Assembly (NCBI GenBank): GCA_018401995.1
Contig: JAGYJR010000019.1
Location: forward strand, 1 to 35,610
Direction: 5' to 3'
DNA from: Flavobacterium sp.
Lineage (GTDB): Bacteria; Bacteroidota; Bacteroidia; Flavobacteriales; Flavobacteriaceae
Length of the DNA stretch: 35,610 nucleotides
This document shows, piece by piece, positions 25,764 to 34,332 of the stretch (within the stretch, counting starts at the first letter, position 1; every line of letters begins with the position of its first letter). The translations under genes were made by a program, and so were the position numbers. Under the pieces are notes generated by a model, which had not been told where the DNA came from, did no database searches, and worked only from the letters and a program-made list of their open reading frames with translations.

Positions 25764-26405
25764 TTAAAATCTGTAACCAACCGTTGCTTGATACCACATG
25801 TTTTTATAACGTGGTGTAGTGGATGAACCATCTCCTTGATTGTTCTTCAAATCCCATCCGCCTCTAAGCCCGAAAACTAAATTATTAAAATTCAAATCAG
25901 CACCACCAATCAATGAAAAAGTATTTTTACGAATATTATCGTTTGTAAACTCCTCTTCTTCAGAAGAAGAAAAGCTACCACTTGTAAATTCATCTTTCTG
26001 ATTCATCAAATATGAATATTGAGGTCCGAATAAAATAGTAATAAACTCAACTGGCTTGACAGCGAATAACAAAGGAATATCAATATAGTTAGTAGTTCTA
26101 GTAGCTTCGTAAGCTGTTCCCAAGAATGTACCAGAAGACTTGAATCCTTTTTGAGAAAACAAAATTTCTGGTTGCACTCCAATAAATTTACCTAATGGAA
26201 TTGAAACAAAAGCTCCAGCTGCTAAACCAAATTTACTATCTGCAACAAAATCTTCACCTTCAGAATCATATACGTTGGAATAATTAGTCCCCACTTTTAA
26301 TCCAAAAAATAATTTCTCTCTATTATCTGTTGAAGTTGATTCCTGTGCAATAGAATTTGATACTGATAATGTAATTAATGCGATCGTTAGGATTGCTTTT
26401 TTCAT
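25764..26405 (-). CDS. Outer-membrane beta-barrel protein (PorT-like porin family)
   Basis: The 213-residue protein has a signal peptide (MKKAILTIALITLSVSNSIAQ) and alternating strand patterns typical of an eight-stranded barrel: GLKVGTNYSNVYD, FGLAAGAFVSIPLG, GVQPEILFSQKGF, YIDIPLLFAVKPVEF and a C-terminal WYQATVGYRF. The terminal aromatic residue fits the outer-membrane insertion rule. The function is unknown: such proteins are common in Bacteroidota and sit beside stress genes here. The 336 bp upstream to the CsbD gene hold a terminator (26644-26674) and an ACAAAGGTG motif but no gene. Confidence 0.8.
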   Translation of the reverse strand: MKKAILTIALITLSVSNSIAQESTSTDNREKLFFGLKVGTNYSNVYDSEGEDFVADSKFGLAAGAFVSIPLGKFIGVQPEILFSQKGFKSSGTFLGTAYEATRTTNYIDIPLLFAVKPVEFITILFGPQYSYLMNQKDEFTSGSFSSSEEEEFTNDNIRKNTFSLIGGADLNFNNLVFGLRGGWDLKNNQGDGSSTTPRYKNMWYQATVGYRF

Positions 26406-26643
26406 GTTTTTTTATTTAAGTTAAATACGTATTATGGATTAACAAATTACTTTAACTCTTTATCATAATGCATTACAATATTTTGTTACTAATTTATAAT
26501 ACAAAGGTGCGGTTGTATGACTTAAAATGTGTTACACAATACATAATTTAAGTTACATGATTCACTTATTTTGAATAACTTTTTAATGATTTTTTTTAGT
26601 TCATATTTGATCACTATCATATTTGAATAGTAGTTAGAGGAAC

Positions 26644-26674
26644 AAAAAAAGCGTAGATGAAAACTCACCTACGC
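26644..26674 (-). terminator. Terminator of the CsbD gene
   Basis: GCGTAGATGA (26651-26660) pairs with TCACCTACGC (26665-26674) with one mismatch, over an AAAC loop. The seven A bases at 26644-26650 give a T-run on the minus strand. It lies about 70 bp past the csbD stop. Confidence 0.8.
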
Positions 26675-26741
26675 CCTTTATTGGCAATTTTGTGTATTCA
26701 TAGCATTTTTCAGTTACTAAGTTGCCCACAAAAAGTCAATT

Positions 26742-26963
26742 TTATTTTGTAATTTGACCATTGTTGATAATGTTAATTACCTCTTCTCTTTTTTTATGTA
26801 AACGAGTTTCTACTCTCATAATTAAATCATCTTCTTTTCCACTTTCAAATTTCAAATCTGAATCTGTAAGTTGTGGAAATTTTTCTTTCAGTCTACCTGC
26901 TTGTTGTTTCCAATCACCAGAAATTTTAAAAACTTCTGTACCTTTGTTTTCTTTTGATTCCAT
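26742..26963 (-). CDS. CsbD-like general stress protein
   Basis: A 73-residue, highly charged protein: FKISGDWKQQAGRLKEKFPQ LTDSDL fits the CsbD pattern (W.Q..G..KE.FG.LTDDDL), shown here as DWKQQAGRLKEKF followed by LTDSDLKF. The rest, GKEDDLIMRVETRLHKKREE, is the usual second helix. CsbD family members are induced by stress in Bacillus and Gram-negatives; their action is unknown. It has its own terminator, and an ACAAAGGTG motif lies just upstream at about 26997-27006. Confidence 0.88.
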   Translation of the reverse strand: MESKENKGTEVFKISGDWKQQAGRLKEKFPQLTDSDLKFESGKEDDLIMRVETRLHKKREEVINIINNGQITK

Positions 26964-27081
26964 TTTTAATTGTTTTTAAATGTTATATATTTATAAAACA
27001 AAGGTGGTGCATATATTACAGTTAAAGTTATAATATAAAAAAAATATATTATATAAATAACACATTAACAAATACTTAAAC

Positions 27082-27654
27082 TTAAATATTTTCTAAATTT
27101 TCTCTAAGTTTTGATTTTCTTTTCTTTTTTAACTGCTTGAAGTAAGACGGAGATAAACCTGTGACTTTTTTAAACTGTCCTGATAAGTGAGCTACACTAC
27201 TGTAGTTTAATAAATAGGCTATTTCGGTTAAGTTCAACTCATCATACAATAACAACTCTTTAACACGCTCTATTTTATGATTGATAATAAATTGCTGAAT
27301 GGTAATTCCTTTTACTTCGGAAAAGATATTGGAAAGGTAAGTATAATCTTGGTTTAGTTTTTCACTAATGTAATCGGAGTAATTTATTTTGGGTAATTCA
27401 TCAGTATAGTGAACCATTTCAATAATTACATCTTTTATTTTCTCAATTAAGATTGATTTTTTATCATCTAGTAATTCCAGACCTGACTTGGCTAAATTAT
27501 TTTTTAATAATTCAAATTTGACAGGTGTTATGTCTTCCATAATCTCAACCACACCTAAATCAACATTAACATGGTGCAATCCTATTTTTTTTAATTCTTC
27601 TTTGACCATCATTTTACAGCGAAGACTAACCATATATTTAATGTAGAGTATCAT
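27082..27654 (-). CDS. AraC-family regulator with degenerate HMA-like N-terminus
   Basis: The 190-residue protein has a C-terminal AraC DNA-binding domain: TEIAYLLNYSSVAHLSGQFK and KVTGLSPSYFKQLKKKRK are its second helix-turn-helix, with EVKGITIQQFIINHKIERVK as the first. The N-terminal 60 residues read MILYIKYMVSLRCKMMVKEE, then KIGLHHVNVDLGVVEI, resembling HMA-like metal-binding domains (MxCxxC). Only one of the two cysteines is kept, so metal binding is doubtful. The ATG at 27654 is chosen over a TTG at 27681. It stands next to CsbD, YtxH and barrel genes, suggesting control of that stress group; this is inferred from proximity only. Confidence 0.82.
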   Translation of the reverse strand: MILYIKYMVSLRCKMMVKEELKKIGLHHVNVDLGVVEIMEDITPVKFELLKNNLAKSGLELLDDKKSILIEKIKDVIIEMVHYTDELPKINYSDYISEKLNQDYTYLSNIFSEVKGITIQQFIINHKIERVKELLLYDELNLTEIAYLLNYSSVAHLSGQFKKVTGLSPSYFKQLKKKRKSKLRENLENI

Positions 27655-27703
27655 ACTGTTTTTTTTGGTATTTAAAAGCAAATAAATTTTTGCTCTGTAT
27701 TAT

Positions 27704-28057
27704 TTAATCTTCATAACCACTTTTAATTACTGTTGAAATCATTTTGAATTGTTGATTTGCACTAAATTGATGATTGGAATGCGCTGGAATAACCATACCA
27801 TCACCTAATTTTAACTTGAATTTCTTTTTGTCAATGGAAAGTTCTGCTACACCATCAATTATTTGAATGTAGGTGTCGAAAGGCGATTTTTTTTCATCCA
27901 ACTCTTCTCCAGCATCAAAGGAAGATGCTGTAACATTTCCAGTTACTTTTTTTATAATTGTTTTACTAACCACTGCATTGGGTATGTACTCAATTAATTC
28001 CACAACAATGTGGATTTTTCCCTTTTCAACTTCAATAAACTCGTTTCCTTTTTTCAT
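27704..28057 (-). CDS. Cupin-domain protein
   Basis: The 117-residue protein is a single small beta-barrel. The second cupin motif is visible as LKLGDGMVIPAHSNHQFSAN (G..P.g..H), and the first is reduced: SPFDTYIQIIDGVAELSID keeps the G but lacks the two metal histidines. It probably acts as a ligand sensor or is non-catalytic. Upstream of it, 28058-28374 holds no gene apart from a small palindrome and an orphan terminator; it is next to the AraC regulator on the same strand. Confidence 0.75.
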   Translation of the reverse strand: MKKGNEFIEVEKGKIHIVVELIEYIPNAVVSKTIIKKVTGNVTASSFDAGEELDEKKSPFDTYIQIIDGVAELSIDKKKFKLKLGDGMVIPAHSNHQFSANQQFKMISTVIKSGYED

Positions 28058-28166
28058 TTTTTGTCAAGCAATTAATTTTAAATTGAGAAACCTATTAGCT
28101 GCTACATACAAATATCGACTAATAATGTCTAATAAAATTACATTCTACGATTTAAAGTTTGCATAA

Positions 28167-28181
28167 TTCACATATTGTGAA
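28167..28181. promoter_or_regulatory. Small palindrome in the cupin-fadD gap
   Basis: TTCACATATTGTGAA is an inverted repeat of two 6-bp halves with a 3-bp spacer. It lies between the divergently transcribed cupin and fadD genes, and directly before an intrinsic terminator. It could be an operator, but no promoter match overlaps it. Confidence 0.35.
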
Positions 28182-28186
28182 CTTTT

Positions 28187-28220
28187 AAATAAGCTAAAGT
28201 TGTTTTTTAGCTTATTTTTT
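28187..28220 (+). terminator. Orphan intrinsic terminator upstream of fadD
   Basis: AAATAAGCTAAA (28187-28198) pairs perfectly with TTTAGCTTATTT (28206-28217) over a 7-nt loop, followed by Ts to 28220. No plus-strand gene is annotated ahead of it, so what it terminates is unclear. A 13-codon ATG frame (MSNKITFYDLKFA) ends at 28166 just before it. The remaining bases to fadD (28221-28374) show no gene. Confidence 0.65.
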
Positions 28221-28374
28221 AATTCACATCTATATTTTCTTCGAAAAAAAACAGCTATTATGCTTGCATAATAAATTAATAATCAAATTAGTAAAACTAG
28301 AAAATAGGAAAACAATAAAAAATTGGTTAATAAATTATATTTTCTTAATTTGCAACATTATAAAACTGTAAATT

Positions 28375-30147
28375 ATGAACCAAATTACACGATTATTTGA
28401 ATTTCCATACCACCAACTAGAAAAGTATAAACTTTCTGATGCTTTAGTTACAAAGTATAACGGCGAATGGATTAAAACTTCAACACAGGAATATCTAGAC
28501 AAAGCAAATGCGCTTTCAAGAGGATTACTTCGTTTAGGTGTAAATAAAAACGATAAAATCGCAATTATTTCTTCTAACAACAGAACAGAATGGCATATTA
28601 CGGATATAGGAGCGCTTCAAACAGGAGCTCAAACCGTACCAATGTATCCGACCATTTCTGCAGAAGATTATGAATACATCTTAAACCATTCAGAATCTAA
28701 ATATGTATTCGTTTCAGATACTGAAGTGTACGACAAATTGATGTCAATTAAAGCCAATGTTTCTTCGTTAAAAGAAATTTTCTCCTACAACGAAATTGCA
28801 GGTTGTAAAAATTGGAAAGAAATTCTAGAATTAGGTGCTGATGATTCGAACCAAGATGAAGTTGAAAATAGAAAAAATGAAGTTTTAACTACAGATTTAG
28901 CAACAATTATTTATACTTCCGGAACAACAGGTCGACCAAAAGGCGTAATGTTAACACATCAAAATATCGTTTCCGACGTGTTAATGAGTGCGCCAAGAGT
29001 TCCATTACGCGCTGGTGATACAAGAGCATTGAGTTTCTTACCAATTTGTCACATCTTCGAAAGAATGTTGACCTATTTATACCAATATTATGGTATTTCA
29101 ATTTACTTTGCTGAAAGCATTGAGAAAATTTCAGACAACTTAAAAGAAGTACATCCACATGTGATGTCGGTTGTACCAAGATTATTAGAAAAAGTTTACG
29201 ATAAAATCTACGCAAAAGGAGCTGATTTAACTGGAATCAAGAAAAAATTATTCTTTTGGGCGTTAGACTTAGGAATGAACTACAAACCATACAATGAAAA
29301 TGGAGGTTGGTACGAATTCAAATTAAAAATTGCTAGAAAACTAATCTTCTCTAAATGGCAAGAAGCTCTTGGTGGTGAATTAGAATTATTAGTTTGTGGA
29401 AGTGCAGCTTTACAAACCCGTTTATCAAAAGTATTTTGCGCAGCAGGCATTCCAGTAATGGAAGGTTATGGATTAACAGAGACTTCACCTGTAATCTCAG
29501 TAAATGACATGAGAAATAAGGGTTTTAGAGTTGGTACTGTTGGTAAAGTATTAGAAGGTGTTGAAGTAAAAATAGCTGAAGATGGTGAAATTCTTTGTAA
29601 AGGTCCAAACGTAATGGTTGGGTATTATAAAGATGAAGCACAAACTAACGATGTAAAAAAAGATGGCTACTTTCACACGGGTGATATCGGAGAAATTGAT
29701 TCGGATGGTTTCTTAAAAATTACCGATCGTAAGAAAGAAATGTTTAAAACTTCTGGTGGAAAATACATTGCCCCACAGATGTTAGAAAACCATTTCAAAC
29801 AATCGCGTTTCATTGAGCAAATCATGGTTATTGGGGATGGGGAAAAAATGCCAGGCGCATTTATCCAACCAAGTTTTGAGTTTTTAGCTGAATGGTCACA
29901 AAGAAAAGGAATTAACTTAGGTGCTACTAACGACGAAATTGTACAAAACGAACGCGTTATCAAACGTATCCAAAGAGAAGTTGATGAAATCAACGAACGT
30001 TTTGGTAACTGGGAAAAAGTAAAACGTTTTGAACTTACCCCTGATGTTTGGTCAATTGACGCTGGACATTTAACTCCAACCATGAAATTAAAACGTAAAA
30101 TAATTAAAGAAAAATACAACGATTTATATCAAAAAATTTATAGTTAA
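28375..30147 (+). CDS. fadD: Long-chain fatty acid-CoA ligase
   Basis: FadD-like AMP-dependent synthetases activate fatty acids to acyl-CoA. The 590-residue protein carries the P-loop TIIYTSGTTGRPKGVMLTHQ, the A8-like GYGLTETSPVIS, and YFHTGDIGEIDSDGFLKITD with RKKEMFKTSGGKYIAP. All adenylation motifs are in order and intact. Length and the LNKPxxMVxxR-like context of RLLEKVYDKIYAKG fit the long-chain (LC-FACS) group found in Bacteroidota. It is 126 bp before the marR gene and ends with its own terminator, so it is probably transcribed separately from the beta-oxidation operon. Chain length is inferred. Confidence 0.88.
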   Translation: MNQITRLFEFPYHQLEKYKLSDALVTKYNGEWIKTSTQEYLDKANALSRGLLRLGVNKNDKIAIISSNNRTEWHITDIGALQTGAQTVPMYPTISAEDYEYILNHSESKYVFVSDTEVYDKLMSIKANVSSLKEIFSYNEIAGCKNWKEILELGADDSNQDEVENRKNEVLTTDLATIIYTSGTTGRPKGVMLTHQNIVSDVLMSAPRVPLRAGDTRALSFLPICHIFERMLTYLYQYYGISIYFAESIEKISDNLKEVHPHVMSVVPRLLEKVYDKIYAKGADLTGIKKKLFFWALDLGMNYKPYNENGGWYEFKLKIARKLIFSKWQEALGGELELLVCGSAALQTRLSKVFCAAGIPVMEGYGLTETSPVISVNDMRNKGFRVGTVGKVLEGVEVKIAEDGEILCKGPNVMVGYYKDEAQTNDVKKDGYFHTGDIGEIDSDGFLKITDRKKEMFKTSGGKYIAPQMLENHFKQSRFIEQIMVIGDGEKMPGAFIQPSFEFLAEWSQRKGINLGATNDEIVQNERVIKRIQREVDEINERFGNWEKVKRFELTPDVWSIDAGHLTPTMKLKRKIIKEKYNDLYQKIYS

Positions 30148-30152
30148 ACCTA

Positions 30153-30179
30153 ATGAAGCCCACTTTTTGTGGGTTTCAT
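30153..30179 (+). terminator. Hairpin after fadD
   Basis: ATGAAGCCCAC (30153-30163) pairs with GTGGGTTTCAT (30169-30179) with one G-T pair, over a T5 loop. The T-tract after it is poor (GTTTATAAAA), so termination may be partial. Confidence 0.6.
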
Positions 30180-30211
30180 GTTTATAAAATGTTAATTTTT
30201 ATAAAAAAATG

Positions 30212-30241
30212 AAAAAATACTATGCATGCATAGTATTTTTT
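30212..30241. promoter_or_regulatory. Perfect 30-bp palindrome, probable MarR operator
   Basis: The halves AAAAAATACTATGCA (30212-30226) and TGCATAGTATTTTTT (30227-30241) are exact reverse complements with no spacer. It ends 33 bases before the marR ATG. MarR dimers bind palindromes of this kind, usually over their own promoters, so it is read as an autoregulatory operator. The sequence could also form an RNA hairpin, but it lies upstream of the predicted transcription start. Confidence 0.7.
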
Positions 30242-30251
30242 TTTATATTTG
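30221..30251 (+). promoter_or_regulatory. Predicted promoter of the marR-fad operon
   Basis: TATATTTG at 30244-30251 matches the -7 box exactly, and TATG at 30221-30224 (one mismatch to TTTG) is 19 bp upstream. The -33 box lies inside the palindrome, so bound MarR would block polymerase. Start of transcription near 30257-30260. Confidence 0.6.
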
Positions 30252-30273
30252 AAAAAGTTTAGAATTCAATCCA

Positions 30274-30711
30274 ATGAAAGATAAAACAATAGATTATATA
30301 TTAAGAGCAACTTGGCAAGCTGTTGCAAGAATGTACAACGAAGAAGCTGCCAAATACGGGGCTACTATGGCTACAGGTTTTGCGCTGTTGAGTATTGACA
30401 GAGAAAAAGGAACACCATCAACCGCACTAGGTCCAAAAATGGGAATGGAAGCAACTAGTTTAACCCGAACTTTAAAATCAATGGAAGACAGAGGTTTAAT
30501 TAGTAAAAAGAAAAATCCCATTGATGGTCGAGGTGTTTTGATTCATCTTACCAAAGAAGGTCAAGATAAAAGGGAACTTTCTAAAACAACTGTACTGAAA
30601 TTCAACGAAACAATAAAACAACATGTTTCAGAAGAAAAATTACAACACTTTATGGAAGTTGCTGAAATAATTAATGAATTAATTGCTGACAAAAAAATTT
30701 ACAACAAATAA
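30274..30711 (+). CDS. MarR-family transcriptional regulator
   Basis: The 145-residue protein has the winged-helix MarR fold. The recognition-helix area is TALGPKMGMEATSLTRTLKS and the wing is LISKKKNPIDGRGVLIHLT, with DGRG as the family DxR motif; flanking helices give the dimer interface. It is the first gene of an operon with fadJ (18 bp gap), fadA (6 bp) and fadE, and is preceded by a perfect palindrome over the predicted promoter. The inferred role is sensing fatty acid or acyl-CoA and repressing the operon. The effector is unknown. Confidence 0.88.
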   Translation: MKDKTIDYILRATWQAVARMYNEEAAKYGATMATGFALLSIDREKGTPSTALGPKMGMEATSLTRTLKSMEDRGLISKKKNPIDGRGVLIHLTKEGQDKRELSKTTVLKFNETIKQHVSEEKLQHFMEVAEIINELIADKKIYNK

Positions 30712-30729
30712 AAACCAACCCTATATAAT

Positions 30730-33120
30730 ATGAAACGAAATATTAAAAAAGTGGCTGTTATCGGTTCCGGAATTATGGGAAGTGGCATTGCTTGTCATTT
30801 CGCCAATATTGGTGTCGAAGTCTTATTATTAGACATTGCACCAAACGAACTAACCGAAGCAGAACAGAAAAAAGGATTGACTTTGGATAACAAAATGGTT
30901 AGAAATCGATTAGTAAACGATCATTTAGCCAATGCTTTAAAATCAAAACCTTCACCTATCTATCATCCAAGTTTTGCTTCGAGAATTACTACTGGAAACA
31001 CTACAGATGATATGTCAAAAATTGCAACTGCAGATTGGATTATCGAAGTAGTTGTAGAACGATTAGACATCAAGAAAATTGTTTTTGAACAAGTTGATAA
31101 ATACAGAAAACCAGGAACTTTAGTTACTTCAAACACATCTGGTATTCCAATTCAGTTCATGAGCGAAGGTAGAAGCGACGATTTCCAACAACATTTCTGC
31201 GGAACACACTTTTTCAATCCAGCACGTTACTTAAAATTATTTGAAATTATTCCAGGTCCAAAAACATCACAAGAAGTATTGGATTTCTTAAATGGTTATG
31301 GTGAAAAATTCTTAGGAAAAACGTCTGTTGTTGCCAAAGATACACCCGCTTTCATTGGAAATAGAATTGGTATTTTCGGAATTCAAAGCTTGTTCCACCA
31401 AGTAAAAGAAATGGGATTAACCGTTGAAGAAGTGGATAAATTAACGGGACCTGTAATTGGTCGTCCAAAATCAGCTACTTTTAGAACAGTTGATGTTGTT
31501 GGTTTAGATACTTTGGTTCATGTAGCTAACGGAATTTATGAAAATTGTCCAAACGACGAAGCACATGAATTATTCAAACTTCCAGAATTTGTGAACAAAA
31601 TGATGGAAAACAAATGGTTAGGGAGCAAAACTGGACAAGGTTTCTACAAAAAAGAAGGGAAAGACATACTAACTTTAGATTTAGATACATTAGAATATAG
31701 ACCAAATAAAAAAGCGTCATTCGCAACTTTAGAATTAACCAAAGCTATTGAAAAACCAATCGATAGATTCAAAGTTTTAGTAACTGGAAAAGATAAAGCA
31801 GGCGATTTCTATAGAAAAAACTTCGCTTCTATGTTCCAATACTGTTCCAACAGAATTCCTGAAATCACAGACGCTTTCTACAAAATCGACGACGCTATGA
31901 AAGCTGGATTTGGTTGGGAAAACGGACCATTCGAAATTTGGGATGCAATTGGAGTGGAAAAAGGAATTGAATTAATGAAAGCGGAAGGTTTCCAACCTGC
32001 TTCTTGGGTAACGGATATGTTAGCTTCTGGAAATACTTCTTTCTATTCAGTTAAAGATGGAGCAACACACTTCTACTCTATCACGAATAAAAAAGTAGAG
32101 AAAATTCCGGGTCAAGATGCCTTCATTATCTTAAATAACATTCGCGAAAGCAAAAAAATATGGAACAACAGTGATTCAATCATTACCGATTTAGGTGATG
32201 GAATAATCAACTTAGAATTTACCTCTAAAATGAATTCTATTGGAGCTGGTGTTTTACAAGGAATCAACAAAGCTATTGATATGGCTGAAAAAGATTACAA
32301 CGGTTTAGTAATTGGAAATCAGGGTGCTAATTTCTCTGTTGGAGCAAATTTAGGAATGATTTTCATGATGGCTGTTGAGCAAGAATATGACGAATTAAAT
32401 ATTGCAATCAAAATGTTCCAAGACACCATGATGCGTTGTCGTTATTCAGCAATTCCAGTTATAGCCGCTCCACACGGAATGACATTAGGTGGCGGTTGCG
32501 AATTAACTATGCACGCTGACAGAGCTGTAGCCGCTGCAGAAACCTATATCGGATTAGTAGAATTTGGTGTTGGAGTAATTCCTGGTGGTGGTGGTTCTAA
32601 AGAAATGGCTTTAAGAGCATCTGATTTATTCCGCAAAAACGATGTAGAATTAAACGTTTTACAAGAATATTTCTTAACTGTAGGTATGGCAAAAGTAGCT
32701 ACTTCGGCTTACGAAGGTTTTGATACTGGCGTTTTACAAAAAGGAAGAGATATCGTTGTGGTAAACAAAGATCGTCAAATCGCTACAGCCAAACAAGTAG
32801 CTTTACAAATGGCTGAACAGGGTTATACGCAACCTGTAAGAAGAAAAGATATCAAAGTATTAGGTAAACAAGCTTTAGGTATGTTTTTAGTAGGAACCGA
32901 TAGCATGGAAGCTGGAAAGTATATCTCAGAACACGATAAAAAAATTGCAAATAAACTGGCTTATGTAATGGCTGGTGGTGATTTATCTGAACCAACTTTA
33001 GTATCTGAACAATATTTATTGGATTTAGAAAGAGAAGCATTTTTATCATTAACAGGAGAAAGAAAATCTTTAGAGAGAATTCAGTACATGTTAACCAAAG
33101 GAAAACCATTAAGAAACTAA
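30730..33120 (+). CDS. fadJ: 3-hydroxyacyl-CoA dehydrogenase / enoyl-CoA hydratase fusion
   Basis: It performs the hydration and dehydrogenation steps of beta-oxidation. At 796 residues the domain order is dehydrogenase first: a Rossmann motif VAVIGSGIMGSGIACHFANI at about 8-27, then GTHFFNPARYLKLFEIIPGP with the catalytic His and Glu, and a two-part C-terminal domain. The crotonase domain follows (about 480-720) with APHGMTLGGGCELTMHADR and GVGVIPGGGGSKEM. This order is the reverse of E. coli FadB/FadJ and is common in Bacteroidota and Gram-positives (FadN-like). The two glycine-rich crotonase loops are present. The symbol is functional, not orthology-based. Confidence 0.9.
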   Translation: MKRNIKKVAVIGSGIMGSGIACHFANIGVEVLLLDIAPNELTEAEQKKGLTLDNKMVRNRLVNDHLANALKSKPSPIYHPSFASRITTGNTTDDMSKIATADWIIEVVVERLDIKKIVFEQVDKYRKPGTLVTSNTSGIPIQFMSEGRSDDFQQHFCGTHFFNPARYLKLFEIIPGPKTSQEVLDFLNGYGEKFLGKTSVVAKDTPAFIGNRIGIFGIQSLFHQVKEMGLTVEEVDKLTGPVIGRPKSATFRTVDVVGLDTLVHVANGIYENCPNDEAHELFKLPEFVNKMMENKWLGSKTGQGFYKKEGKDILTLDLDTLEYRPNKKASFATLELTKAIEKPIDRFKVLVTGKDKAGDFYRKNFASMFQYCSNRIPEITDAFYKIDDAMKAGFGWENGPFEIWDAIGVEKGIELMKAEGFQPASWVTDMLASGNTSFYSVKDGATHFYSITNKKVEKIPGQDAFIILNNIRESKKIWNNSDSIITDLGDGIINLEFTSKMNSIGAGVLQGINKAIDMAEKDYNGLVIGNQGANFSVGANLGMIFMMAVEQEYDELNIAIKMFQDTMMRCRYSAIPVIAAPHGMTLGGGCELTMHADRAVAAAETYIGLVEFGVGVIPGGGGSKEMALRASDLFRKNDVELNVLQEYFLTVGMAKVATSAYEGFDTGVLQKGRDIVVVNKDRQIATAKQVALQMAEQGYTQPVRRKDIKVLGKQALGMFLVGTDSMEAGKYISEHDKKIANKLAYVMAGGDLSEPTLVSEQYLLDLEREAFLSLTGERKSLERIQYMLTKGKPLRN

Positions 33121-33126
33121 GAAATT

Positions 33127-34311
33127 ATGAAAACAGCATATATAGTAAAAGCATATAGAACTGCAGTTGGTAAAGCACCAAAAGGGGTTTTTCGATTCAA
33201 AAGGCCTGATGAATTGGCAGCAGAAACCATTGAGCATATGATGAAAGAGTTACCTAATTTCGACAAAACACGAATTGATGACGTAATTGTTGGAAATGCT
33301 ATGCCAGAAGCAGAACAAGGTTTAAACGTTGCACGTTTAATTTCATTAATGGGATTAAAAGTAGAAGATGTTCCTGGGGTAACAGTTAATCGTTATTGTG
33401 CCTCAGGTTCTGAAACCATTGCAATGGCAACTGCAAAAATTCAATCTGGAATGGCTGATTGTATTATTGCAGGTGGAGCAGAAAGCATGAGTTATATTCC
33501 AATGGGCGGCTACAAACCAACACCTGATTATAAAATCGCAAAAGAAGGTCATGAAGACTACTATTGGGGAATGGGATTAACAGCTGAAGCTGTTGCAAAT
33601 CAATTTAAAGTATCGCGTGAAGATCAAGACCAATTTGCTTTTGAATCGCACATGAAAGCCTTAAAAGCACAAGCAGAAGGTAAATTCGACAAACAAATTG
33701 TACCTATTACTGTTGAACATACTTTTGTTAACGAAAATGGGAAAAAAGAAACCACTTCTTACACTGTAAATAAAGACGAAGGACCCAGAGCAGGAACATC
33801 GGTTGCTGCTTTAGCTGGATTAAAACCTGTTTTTGCTGCCGACGGAAGTGTAACGGCTGGAAACTCTTCACAAATGAGTGATGGAGCAGCTTTCGTATTA
33901 ATAATGAGCGAAGAAATGGTAAAGGAACTTAACCTTGAACCTATTGCACGATTAGTAAATTACGCTGCGGCTGGTGTAGAGCCAAGAATCATGGGAATTG
34001 GTCCGGTAAAAGCTATACCAAAAGCCTTAAAACAAGCTGGTTTAAAACAATCTGATATTGATTTAATTGAACTAAATGAAGCTTTTGCTTCCCAATCATT
34101 AGCCGTAATACGTGAATTGGATTTGAATCCAGAAATTATTAATGTAAATGGCGGCGCTATTGCTTTGGGTCATCCTCTTGGTTGTACAGGAGCAAAACTT
34201 GCAGTTCAATTATTTGACGAAATGCGTTTACGTAATAACAAATACGGAATGGTAACTATGTGTGTTGGAACAGGACAAGGAGCAGCAGCAATCTATGAAT
34301 TTTTGAAATAA
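33127..34311 (+). CDS. fadA: Acetyl-CoA acyltransferase (thiolase)
   Basis: Thiolase splits 3-ketoacyl-CoA to acetyl-CoA and a shortened acyl-CoA, the final beta-oxidation step. In 394 residues the nucleophile is Cys91 in VNRYCASGSETIAMA, with His349 in GGAIALGHPLGCTGAK and Cys379 in MCVGTGQG. NEAFASQ and the substrate loop are intact. It begins 6 bp after the fadJ stop. Gene order fadJ-fadA-fadE supports degradative thiolase and not biosynthetic acetoacetyl-CoA thiolase. Confidence 0.93.
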   Translation: MKTAYIVKAYRTAVGKAPKGVFRFKRPDELAAETIEHMMKELPNFDKTRIDDVIVGNAMPEAEQGLNVARLISLMGLKVEDVPGVTVNRYCASGSETIAMATAKIQSGMADCIIAGGAESMSYIPMGGYKPTPDYKIAKEGHEDYYWGMGLTAEAVANQFKVSREDQDQFAFESHMKALKAQAEGKFDKQIVPITVEHTFVNENGKKETTSYTVNKDEGPRAGTSVAALAGLKPVFAADGSVTAGNSSQMSDGAAFVLIMSEEMVKELNLEPIARLVNYAAAGVEPRIMGIGPVKAIPKALKQAGLKQSDIDLIELNEAFASQSLAVIRELDLNPEIINVNGGAIALGHPLGCTGAKLAVQLFDEMRLRNNKYGMVTMCVGTGQGAAAIYEFLK

Positions 34312-34332
34312 TCAATCTTAAACTATAAAGAC

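Noticed and set aside
27873..28166. 97-residue plus-strand gene opposite the cupin
   Set aside because: It is the complement of the cupin coding region for most of its length; only the last 13 codons lie in the gap and are mentioned with the orphan terminator.
29673..30119. Antisense gene of 148 residues inside fadD
   Set aside because: Shadow frame opposite the conserved adenylation domain; composition is not that of a normal protein.
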